DNA of 10,097 nt from JARRJY01 sp037388705 (GTDB lineage Bacteria; Pseudomonadota; Gammaproteobacteria; UBA6429; Thiohalophilaceae): contig JARRJY010000070.1 in NCBI GenBank assembly GCA_037388705.1, forward strand, positions 1 to 10,097, given 5' to 3'. Below, one piece after another: positions 1 to 6,435 of the stretch. How positions within the stretch are numbered: the stretch's first letter is position 1; each line of letters begins with the position of its first letter. Below the pieces are notes generated by a model. The model did not search any database, was not told the origin of the DNA, and was given only the letters and a program-made list of their open reading frames with translations. The position numbers and the translations under genes were made by a program.

Positions 1-661
1 TTTCTGCATCATAGGGTAGGCGGCCGGCCAGCATCTGGAACATCACCACGCCAAGACTATAGATATCAGAACGGTGATCGACGGCCAGACCCTTGGTTTG
101 TTCCGGGCTCATATAATGAGGCGTACCGATCACCTTGCCCGTCTTGGTCATGCTCATGTCGGCCTGGGTCATACGTGCAATACCGAAATCCATCAACACC
201 ACACGTTCACCACCATCCTGCAGCATAATATTTTCCGGTTTCACATCGCGGTGAATGTAACCATGCTTGTGGGCATAATCGAGCGCCTTGGCCACTTCCT
301 TGATGATTCGAACCACTTCCTTCTTGGAAACATCATACTTGGCTTCACGCAGTTCCTTGCCGGGGATGTATTCCATCGACAGGTAGTGGTAACCCTCATG
401 GATACCCACATCGTAAACGGTAACGATGTTATGGTGTTGCAGGCGGCTGACAATTTGCGCCTCGCGCAGAAAGCGCTCCGAGAATTCCGGGTCGCGCGCC
501 ATGTCCGGGGCCAGCACCTTGAGTGCCACGTCACGACCAAAACTTTCCTGTACCGCCAGGTAGACAGAAGCCATCCCGCCTTTGCCCAGTAATTGCTTGA
601 GCTTGTAGCCAGGAATCTTGATATTGAATGGTGTCGCTGATTTGACGTTATTTTCGGTCAT
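1..661 (-). CDS. Hanks-type serine/threonine protein kinase, N-terminal part (runs off left edge)
   Basis: Phosphorylates Ser/Thr on target proteins; cytoplasmic kinase domain. 220 codons are present, reading from ATG at 661 down to the window edge with no stop, so the C-terminus is missing. Visible motifs: glycine-rich loop GKGGMASVY (residues 26-34), ATP-anchoring Lys48 in VALKVL, Glu67 of helix C, catalytic loop HRDVKPEN (137-144, Asp139), DFG (158-160) and the APE-equivalent SPE (185-187) after GTPHYM. All catalytic residues are intact, so it should be active. The HRD arginine suggests activation-loop phosphorylation control. In this family a transmembrane segment and sensory or repeat domains often follow the kinase domain; here they would lie outside the window. 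No strong Shine-Dalgarno is visible, but the start fits the usual short lead before the kinase domain. Gene 190 bases upstream on the same strand is a methyltransferase; a promoter candidate lies in that gap, so independent transcription is likely. Substrate unknown. Confidence 0.95.
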   Translation of the reverse strand, partial: MTENNVKSATPFNIKIPGYKLKQLLGKGGMASVYLAVQESFGRDVALKVLAPDMARDPEFSERFLREAQIVSRLQHHNIVTVYDVGIHEGYHYLSMEYIPGKELREAKYDVSKKEVVRIIKEVAKALDYAHKHGYIHRDVKPENIMLQDGGERVVLMDFGIARMTQADMSMTKTGKVIGTPHYMSPEQTKGLAVDHRSDIYSLGVVMFQMLAGRLPYDAE

Positions 662-740
662 TATTGGCCAACTAAGTAGTTAATATATTTCAATAACTTG
701 AACGGTATTAAGCCGCCCGTCTCCATGTCTGCCATATACC

Positions 741-768
741 TTTTATATTGTCGGCAAATGCGGGTCAA
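741..768 (-). promoter_or_regulatory. Candidate sigma70-type promoter for the Ser/Thr kinase
   Basis: On the minus strand TTGACC (763-768) is followed after 15 bases by TATAAA (742-747). The spacing is short for sigma70; shifting to TTTGAC (764-769) gives 16. The -10 lies about 80 bases upstream of the kinase ATG. The -10 is embedded in the 17-mer TTGCCGACAATATAAAA (741-757), parts of which recur upstream of the GAF histidine kinase at 9284. Seen by eye only. Confidence 0.4.
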
Positions 769-814
769 AATTTACACTATTTCTGAAAAAAACGTATCAA
801 AATGTGGCCTGGTT

Positions 815-824
815 GACATATGTC
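815..824. repeat. Perfect 10-bp palindrome GACATATGTC
   Basis: A self-complementary decamer sits in the gap between the methyltransferase stop and the Ser/Thr kinase promoter. It has no following T-run, so it is not an intrinsic terminator. It could be a dimeric regulator site or chance. The rest of the 190-base gap (662-851) is AT-rich and shows no ORF or RNA that I recognise. Confidence 0.25.
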
Positions 825-851
825 CATTCAATTTTTCGAGTGTCCTGCCAG

Positions 852-1517
852 TCACAATTGCCCAAAAATGATCATGTGCCGATCACTGACCACTTCCACT
901 TTCAGCCCGGATAAGCCCATTTCATCCAGTTGCTGCCTGACTTCATCGGGGGTAAAGGCTGCCAGCAGTGAATTATAAAAATCCTGCTTGAGAATGGGAT
1001 CTTCATCCGCCGCATGGAGCTCGGTCAGTTCTTTTGCATGCTCTTCAGATTTTGCCCTTACCAGGTCCATGATGAATACATGGGCAAACGGTTTGGCATG
1101 TTGCTGAACCGTTTTCCACAGCACAAAGGGATCATGCAAGTGATGCAACAGGCTGTTACTGATAATCACGTGGTAAAAATTCTGTGGCATCTTTGCGCCT
1201 GGCAGGCATGCCTCTATTAGCTGGATGCAATGACCCAGACCGGCCTGCCGGTTGAGTTGTTCGCCCAGATCCAGCATGGCTTTTGCCCCATCCACCCCAT
1301 GAATCTGGCAGGCTGGATAAGCCTGGATAAAGCGCCGGCTGATATCAGCAGTACCACATCCCAGGTCCAGAACGCTATCATCAATTTTCAGATCAGGAAA
1401 CTTCTGTCTGAATAGTTCAATAAAGTGATTATGTGGCGTGGCAAAGTCAGCCCGGGCATAAGCCACTGCCTGTGCTTCATCGTCCATCAGTTCCGGTTCA
1501 GGAATACGTTGCATCAT
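852..1517 (-). CDS. Class I SAM-dependent methyltransferase, substrate unknown
   Basis: Predicted 221-residue cytoplasmic enzyme transferring a methyl group from S-adenosylmethionine. Rossmann-type motif I is VLDLGCGTAD (residues 49-58). The acidic residue after strand 2 that normally binds the SAM ribose is Asp76 in HGVDGAKAML. The motif IV region is VIISNSLLHHLHDP (117-130), followed by a hydrophobic strand ending in Asp151 (HVFIMDL). The C-terminus (RHMIIFGQL) looks like the final beta strand of the fold, so the protein is complete. The start is a double ATG (1517 and 1514); either would do. The gene begins 9 bases after the lysA stop, so it is surely cotranscribed and probably translationally coupled with lysA. 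No substrate-specific signature is visible. An annotation as a ubiquinone/menaquinone-type or generic methyltransferase would be over-precise. Confidence 0.9.
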   Translation of the reverse strand: MMQRIPEPELMDDEAQAVAYARADFATPHNHFIELFRQKFPDLKIDDSVLDLGCGTADISRRFIQAYPACQIHGVDGAKAMLDLGEQLNRQAGLGHCIQLIEACLPGAKMPQNFYHVIISNSLLHHLHDPFVLWKTVQQHAKPFAHVFIMDLVRAKSEEHAKELTELHAADEDPILKQDFYNSLLAAFTPDEVRQQLDEMGLSGLKVEVVSDRHMIIFGQL

Positions 1518-1526
1518 TTGAAAACT

Positions 1527-2774
1527 CTATTCCGCCAGGATTGTTTCACCGGCAAACAGATCTGTGATCTGTTCACGCTCACGCACCACGAAAGCTTTAT
1601 CCCCATCAACCATGACTTCGACTGCACGTGGGCGGGTATTGTAATTGGAGCTCATGGAAAACCCGTAGGCACCTGATGAACGAACTGCCAGCAGGTCGCC
1701 CGCTTCAAGAACCAGCTCACGATCCTTACCCAGGAAATCACCCGTTTCGCATACCGGGCCCACGATATCATAGAGTTGAGTATTACCTTCACGCTGTTGT
1801 ACAGGAATAATTGCCTGCCAGGCGCCGTATAAAGACGGGCGCATGAGGTCATTCATTGCTGCATCAACGATGGCAAAGTATTTATCTTCGTTGTTTTTCA
1901 GGTATTCGACTCTTGTTACCAGGATACCCGCGTTTCCTGCGATAGCCCGCCCCGGTTCAATGAGAATTTCAAACTCACGACCTTCCAGCTTTTCAGCCAG
2001 GGCACCCGCATATTCAGCCGGTGACGGTGGTGTTTCATCATGATAGGAAATACCTAGTCCACCACCCAGGTCCAGGTGGTGAATAGTGATACCTTGTTCT
2101 GCCAGTTTATCCACCAGCACCAGGACTCGATCCAGGGCATCGAGGAAAGGTTCTGTCTGGGTCAGCTGGGAGCCAATATGACAATCAATGCCTTTAACAT
2201 TGATATGGTTCAGCTGTGCCGCACGAGCATACACGGTTTCAGCCCGATCAATAGATATACCAAACTTGTTTTCTTTTAAACCGGTGGAAATATAGGGATG
2301 CGTTTGCGCATCCACATCCGGATTTACACGAATCGAAACCGGTGCGGTCACACCCATTTCAGCGGCGACCTGATCCAGCAATTCCAGTTCTGCTTCTGAC
2401 TCGACATTAAAACAACGAATACCCACTTCCAGTGCGTGGCGCATTTCATCAGCGCGTTTTCCAACACCGGAAAACACCACGTTGGCAGCGTTGCCACCTG
2501 CCGCCAGGACACGTTCCAGCTCACCGACTGAAACAATATCAAAGCCAGAGCCGAGTCTCGCAAACAGGTTTAATACTGCCAGGTTGGAATTGGCTTTTAC
2601 GGCATAACATACCAGGTGATCCAGGCCGGCAAGCGCATCATCAAAGGCATGCCAGTGACGTTCGAGGGTAGCACGCGAATAGATATAACAAGGCGTTCCA
2701 TGCTGGGAGACAATGTCCGCAACGGGAACCTGTTCAGCAAATAGCTGGCCCTGTTGATAGTCAAAATGGTCCAT
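1527..2774 (-). CDS. lysA: Diaminopimelate decarboxylase
   Basis: Catalyses the last step of lysine biosynthesis: PLP-dependent decarboxylation of meso-diaminopimelate to L-lysine, in the cytoplasm. The 415-residue length is normal for bacterial LysA. It is a fold-type III (alanine racemase-like) enzyme. Visible motifs: PLP Schiff-base lysine Lys60 in CYAVKANSN, HIGSQ (199-203), the glycine-rich phosphate loop LGGGLGISY (236-244), EPGRAIAGNAG (273-283), the active-site cysteine motif CETGD (342-346) contributed across the dimer, and GAYGFSMSSNYN (368-379) with the substrate/PLP-contacting Tyr370. Domain order is N-terminal TIM barrel then C-terminal beta domain. It lies 34 bases downstream of lptM and 9 bases upstream of the methyltransferase, on the same strand. 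In many gammaproteobacteria dapF follows lysA; it does not here. The ribosome site before ATG 2774 is weak (only GGG is visible). No truncation or missing key residue. Confidence 0.97.
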   Translation of the reverse strand: MDHFDYQQGQLFAEQVPVADIVSQHGTPCYIYSRATLERHWHAFDDALAGLDHLVCYAVKANSNLAVLNLFARLGSGFDIVSVGELERVLAAGGNAANVVFSGVGKRADEMRHALEVGIRCFNVESEAELELLDQVAAEMGVTAPVSIRVNPDVDAQTHPYISTGLKENKFGISIDRAETVYARAAQLNHINVKGIDCHIGSQLTQTEPFLDALDRVLVLVDKLAEQGITIHHLDLGGGLGISYHDETPPSPAEYAGALAEKLEGREFEILIEPGRAIAGNAGILVTRVEYLKNNEDKYFAIVDAAMNDLMRPSLYGAWQAIIPVQQREGNTQLYDIVGPVCETGDFLGKDRELVLEAGDLLAVRSSGAYGFSMSSNYNTRPRAVEVMVDGDKAFVVREREQITDLFAGETILAE

Positions 2775-2808
2775 AGATAAACCCGGTAAAATAAAAATAT
2801 TTCAGAAC

Positions 2809-2958
2809 TTATTGCTGTTTCGCACCTGGAACAGCCTGTTTGGCAGGTTCGTCAGGCAGATATAGCGGGCCTTTTTTGCCGCAGCCGGATAACATGCTGC
2901 TAAGCCCCAGCAGTACCACCACGGCAATTAATAACCATTGAGATGCACATAAACGCAT
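2809..2958 (-). CDS. lptM: LptM/YifL-type small outer-membrane lipoprotein
   Basis: Small lipoprotein of the LptM (formerly YifL) family, which in E. coli assists maturation of the LptDE lipopolysaccharide translocon at the outer membrane. With the start at 2958 it has 49 residues: a short basic N-terminus (MRLCASQW), a hydrophobic signal segment (residues 9-23), lipobox LSGC with lipidated Cys26, then the family signature CGKKGPLYLPDE and a short Ala/Pro/Gln-rich tail. E. coli LptM has the very similar GLKGPLYFP after its cysteine. Longer in-frame starts exist at 3009 and 3000. I reject them because a TATAAT box (2999-3004) overlaps them, so a transcript from it would begin near 2992. The signal peptide is also already complete from 2958. 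GGGA about 8 bases before 2958 could be a weak ribosome site. Position immediately upstream of lysA matches the known gene order. Shorter than the E. coli protein (67 residues), mainly in the tail. Confidence 0.85.
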   Translation of the reverse strand: MRLCASQWLLIAVVVLLGLSSMLSGCGKKGPLYLPDEPAKQAVPGAKQQ

Positions 2959-2998
2959 GTTTGTTCCCGTATTTTGGCCAACACCTGTTACAGGCTGC

Positions 2999-3025
2999 AT
3001 TATACGCAATGCCTGATAAGGTAAA
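2999..3025 (-). promoter_or_regulatory. Candidate sigma70 promoter for the lptM-lysA-methyltransferase operon
   Basis: On the minus strand a perfect TATAAT (2999-3004) lies 15 bases after TTTACC (3020-3025, 4 of 6 matches to TTGACA). The predicted transcript start is near 2992, giving a leader of about 34 bases to ATG 2958. The -35 match and the spacing are both poor, so the -10 carries the call. Confidence 0.45.
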
Positions 3026-3078
3026 CACCCTGCTTTTACTCTTTTCTCTTATACGAGCATCCAGTTAAACTCAGCTTC

Positions 3079-3090
3079 TATAATATAAAG
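3079..3090 (+). promoter_or_regulatory. Candidate promoter for the histidine kinase-regulator-ATPase unit
   Basis: A perfect TATAAT (3079-3084) overlaps AATATAAA (3082-3089). It places a transcript start near 3091, about 23 bases before the GTG at 3114. No convincing -35 sits 16-18 bases upstream, so it would need an activator or be weak. It is divergent from the lptM promoter about 75 bases away. Confidence 0.35.
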
Positions 3091-3113
3091 TGTAAACCGG
3101 CTGACAAAATATC

Positions 3114-5066
3114 GTGCGTATACGTTCAAGTATCTTTTTCTGGGTTTTCTTTGCCACCATCGTGCCGTTAACGGTTCTGGCCCTTACGGCCACCTATTTT
3201 ACCGAGTACAGCTACCAGCGAGATGTAACCCGTACCGTCAATACCAGCCTGGATAGCCTTGCCTCGGAAATGCGCCGCTACCTGGAAAACAATGCTGATC
3301 TTGCCCTCGGCATGAGCCAGGCACCTGCCGTCTCGAACATGCTACCGCTACTGGCTGCTATTAAAAAAGGTGAGACATTACCTGACATTAATATTCGACG
3401 TTCGCGTATCAATCATTTCTTTGAAGGCTTTCAAACTATCATACAGGGCAACTTCTTCCTGCGTATTCTCGACATAAATGGCAATACCTTGATCAAAGTC
3501 GGACAGAAACAGCGAAGTCCTGCCGTTTATGAAAGCTTAAGCGGTATAAACTATGTCGAGCAGGAAGTCGGAGACACTGACTTTATCCAGCAACTTCAGT
3601 CATTACCACGTGATGAAGTGACTACCTTACGTCTGCCCCACAACCAGCAGAATGATGACCTGGTATTTAATTTCCCGCTAATGGATTACCTGGTACCGCT
3701 TTACTACAACAATCAACAGGTTGGTGCACTGGGGGTAACCCTGGTTGGTGAACACATTGATCGCGTCCTTGATCATGCTCCGGATATTTATGGTGGAAAT
3801 ATCTTTCTCACTGAAAGTAATGTTGATTTGCCTGAAAGACATGGCCTGATCTTGTATGAAAAAAAGAATAATTTACGCCTTGCCCAGGTGAGACCAAATG
3901 GTGTCTATGTGCAGGATATTTATGGAAAAGAAGTTCTCGAAAATGCTATCAATGCAAGTGAAGGGAAATACCAGACAGACAATAATCTCTACACACATTA
4001 CTTCGTGGAATTACTGCCATACCATAACAAGCTGGTCAGCTGGATACTCACTTCAAGAATTGAATCAAGTGTTATCTCTGCACCATTTAACCAGATCAGG
4101 GCCTGGATCTGGTCCATTGCAGGTGCCGCACTTGTGATCAGTTTATTACTTACTGATATCGGTGCCCGCATCATAGCAAAACCTATCCGGCGCCTGGCTA
4201 CCAACCTGAAAGCCTATGCGGACGGCGATCATAAACAACGCGTAAAAACAGACGAAGCAATCGATGAAATTTCATCTCTTGCCGAGGCCTTTAACTATAT
4301 GGCTGATACACTTGATGATGCACAGCTGGAAAGGGACCATGCACAGCATATGATGCTACAGAGCAGCAAGCTGGCCAGCATTGGTGAAATGGCTGCAGGT
4401 ATTGGCCACGAAATTAATAATCCTTTAAATAATATTCTTTCTTATACCAAGTTAATCAGTCGTTCTGTCGCTAATAACAGTGACAAATTAGAGTCAAAAG
4501 ATCTGAGTCGTTTACAAAGTGATCTCGATTCTTTGCGTGATGAAGCCCTACGAGCCTCTGATATCATACGTGGTATTCTTAACTTTGCCCGCCAGGTACC
4601 GCCGGAATACAGTTCTTTCTCCATTGATACCTGGCTCAAAAATACCATTGCACTGGTTCAGCAAACAGCCAGGTCTAAACATGTTGAACTAAAACTGGAT
4701 AACCGGTGCCATGCTGAGCTGCAGGGTGACCGTGGCCAGTTACAACAGGCACTGATCAACCTGCTACTTAATGCCATCCAGGCATCACCGGAAAATGATG
4801 AGGTCCTGGTCACAGCTGTCATTGACGAAGACAGGTTTATTCTTAAAATCATCGACCATGGTGCGGGTATCAATGAATCAGAAATGGACCGCATATTTGA
4901 TCCGTTCTTTACCACCAAGCCGGAAGGTGAAGGCAGTGGCCTGGGATTATCCATCAGCCTCGGTATAATCGAACATCATCATGGTACACTTGTGCTTACC
5001 AATAATGATGACAGGGGTACTACCGCATCTATCATATTACCCATGACGCCGGAACTTTATAAATAA
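3114..5066 (+). CDS. Membrane sensor histidine kinase (Cache-like periplasmic domain, HAMP, HisKA, HATPase)
   Basis: 650-residue inner-membrane sensor that autophosphorylates on histidine and passes phosphate to the regulator encoded next. Layout: TM1 about residues 8-30; a large extracytoplasmic domain about 31-328 that resembles a double Cache fold (FLRILDINGNTLIKVG at 115-130, VPLYYNNQQVGALGVTL at 194-210); TM2 about 331-354; HAMP about 352-405 (AKPIRRLATNLKAYADGD at 355-372); HisKA with phosphoacceptor His432 in GHEINNPLNNILSY. The catalytic domain has N-box LINLLLNAIQA (547-557, Asn553), DHGAG (581-585), F-box IFDPFFTTK (594-602) and GSGLGLS (607-613). The H-box style is that of NtrB/DctB-type kinases, consistent with an NtrC-type partner. 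The GTG start is chosen because the next ATG, at codon 53, would lose TM1. There is no clear Shine-Dalgarno. Its stop is 2 bases before the regulator's ATG, so coupling is likely. The ligand cannot be read from the sequence. Confidence 0.93.
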   Translation: MRIRSSIFFWVFFATIVPLTVLALTATYFTEYSYQRDVTRTVNTSLDSLASEMRRYLENNADLALGMSQAPAVSNMLPLLAAIKKGETLPDINIRRSRINHFFEGFQTIIQGNFFLRILDINGNTLIKVGQKQRSPAVYESLSGINYVEQEVGDTDFIQQLQSLPRDEVTTLRLPHNQQNDDLVFNFPLMDYLVPLYYNNQQVGALGVTLVGEHIDRVLDHAPDIYGGNIFLTESNVDLPERHGLILYEKKNNLRLAQVRPNGVYVQDIYGKEVLENAINASEGKYQTDNNLYTHYFVELLPYHNKLVSWILTSRIESSVISAPFNQIRAWIWSIAGAALVISLLLTDIGARIIAKPIRRLATNLKAYADGDHKQRVKTDEAIDEISSLAEAFNYMADTLDDAQLERDHAQHMMLQSSKLASIGEMAAGIGHEINNPLNNILSYTKLISRSVANNSDKLESKDLSRLQSDLDSLRDEALRASDIIRGILNFARQVPPEYSSFSIDTWLKNTIALVQQTARSKHVELKLDNRCHAELQGDRGQLQQALINLLLNAIQASPENDEVLVTAVIDEDRFILKIIDHGAGINESEMDRIFDPFFTTKPEGEGSGLGLSISLGIIEHHHGTLVLTNNDDRGTTASIILPMTPELYK

Positions 5067-5068
5067 CC

Positions 5069-6409
5069 ATGAGCGAACTTCCTGACATAATTTTTGTTGA
5101 TGATGATCCCAAGGCGGGCGAACTGATGATGCGTTTCAGCGAAGATGCTCCATTCAACTGTCATGTATTTCAGGATCCAGAGGCTGCACTTAAATATTTC
5201 AGCAGCGATGGCGCTGATTTGATTGTCAGTGATTTACGCATGCCCAGCCTGACAGGTACTGAATTACTGAAAGAAATTCGCCAGCTCAATAAAGATGTAC
5301 CGTTCATTATCATCACTGGCTATGCCAATGTTGATAATGCGATAGAAGCCATTCGCCTGGGTGCCAGTGACTTTATTAAAAAACCTTTTGACATGGATGA
5401 GCTGCAGGTTCTGATTGAGAAGAACCTTGGTGTACAACAACTCATTGAAGAGAACCGCCGTTTAAAGAAACAGCTTAAAGGCACTGCACCGGGGGGCATG
5501 ATAGGTAATGCGCCATCGATAAAAGATATCTACAGGATAATCGAAAAAATTGCCGATATTCGCTGCAATATCATCATTGAAGGTGAGTCAGGTACCGGTA
5601 AGGAACTTGTCGCTCGTGCCATACATGAACAAAGTCAGTTTGCAGATCAACCCTTCGTCGTGATTGACTGTGGCAGTCTTTCAGATACCTTGCTGGAAAG
5701 TGAATTATTTGGCCATGAAAAAGGTGCCTTTACCGGTGCACACCAGGCCAAGCAGGGGTTTTTGGAAGTCGCCACAGGGGGAACCGTATTCCTTGATGAG
5801 ATAGGCAACATATCTGATGCCATGCAAACAAAATTAATGCGCGCCATCCAGGAAAAACAAATTACTCGCGTTGGCGGTACTCAACCAATTGACATTGATG
5901 TACGGTTTATCGTTGCAACCAACCGTGACCTGGAACAGATGGTAATAGATAGCGAGTTCCGCCATGACCTGTATCATCGGCTTAATGTAATTAAGATTAC
6001 CATGCCACCTCTGCGTGAACGCCGTACCGATATACCATTGCTGGTAGAACATTTCATCTCGCATTTTAATGAAACCTATAACCGTGACATCAAAGGTTTT
6101 GACAGCGAATCCATGCAAAAACTGGTTGACCATGACTGGCCCGGTAATATTCGTGAACTACAAAACCTGGTGGAAAAAAATATTGCCCTTGCTGATGGAA
6201 AAATCATGCACCTTAATGAAGTCTCCAGTTTACGTGGAGAAACCGGGATAGACAGTGACCTGCCCACCCTAGCTGAGCTTGAAAAACGTTATATTTACAA
6301 GACACTGAACCGCTTTAATAACAGCCGGGAAAAAACTGCTGAAACACTTGGCATTAACAAATCAACATTATGGCGCAAATTACAAAGCTATAATAAACCA
6401 GATGAGTAA
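5069..6409 (+). CDS. NtrC-family sigma54-dependent response regulator
   Basis: 446-residue cytoplasmic transcription activator, cognate partner of the preceding kinase. Receiver domain 1-120: acidic pocket Asp11/Asp12, phosphoacceptor Asp55 (LIVSDLRMP), Thr83 and Lys105. Linker coiled coil about 121-138 (EENRRLKKQLK). AAA+ domain about 143-385: Walker A GESGTGKE (172-179), sigma54-contacting loop GAFTGA (219-224, intact), Walker B TVFLDE (239-244), sensor I region VATNRDL (282-288), arginine-finger region FRHDLYHRLN (297-306) and sensor II WPGNIREL (357-364). A Fis-type helix-turn-helix is at about 415-441 (KTAETLGINKSTLWRKLQ). The intact GAFTGA loop means it should activate sigma54 promoters rather than act only as a DNA-binding repressor. 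Domain content resembles ZraR/HydG and NtrX types, but I cannot assign a specific member. Only 26 bases separate it from the ATPase gene, making that pump a likely cotranscribed partner. Confidence 0.95.
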   Translation: MSELPDIIFVDDDPKAGELMMRFSEDAPFNCHVFQDPEAALKYFSSDGADLIVSDLRMPSLTGTELLKEIRQLNKDVPFIIITGYANVDNAIEAIRLGASDFIKKPFDMDELQVLIEKNLGVQQLIEENRRLKKQLKGTAPGGMIGNAPSIKDIYRIIEKIADIRCNIIIEGESGTGKELVARAIHEQSQFADQPFVVIDCGSLSDTLLESELFGHEKGAFTGAHQAKQGFLEVATGGTVFLDEIGNISDAMQTKLMRAIQEKQITRVGGTQPIDIDVRFIVATNRDLEQMVIDSEFRHDLYHRLNVIKITMPPLRERRTDIPLLVEHFISHFNETYNRDIKGFDSESMQKLVDHDWPGNIRELQNLVEKNIALADGKIMHLNEVSSLRGETGIDSDLPTLAELEKRYIYKTLNRFNNSREKTAETLGINKSTLWRKLQSYNKPDE

Positions 6410-6414
6410 CAAGC

Positions 6415-6428
6415 ACCTGATCACAGGT
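6415..6428 (+). promoter_or_regulatory. Short hairpin covering the ATPase ribosome site
   Basis: ACCTG (6415-6419), loop ATCA, CAGGT (6424-6428) form a 5-bp stem. The AGG at 6425-6427, 8 bases before the GTG start, is the best Shine-Dalgarno for the ATPase and lies in the second arm. It could dampen translation of the pump. With only five pairs and no T-run it is not a terminator and may be chance. Confidence 0.25.
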
Positions 6429-6435
6429 TATCCAT

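Noticed and set aside
74..592. 172-codon plus-strand open frame antisense to the Ser/Thr kinase
   Set aside because: It overlies a frame with all kinase motifs, has no recognisable domain of its own, and is explained as a shadow frame.
813..841. Perfect -35 box TTGACA (813-818) on the plus strand
   Set aside because: No -10-like sequence 16-18 bases downstream, and it would drive antisense transcription into the methyltransferase gene.
780..851. Intrinsic terminator after the methyltransferase (T-run on the minus strand near 785-792)
   Set aside because: No stable GC-rich stem precedes the T-run; the nearby palindrome GACATATGTC is too far away and AT-rich.
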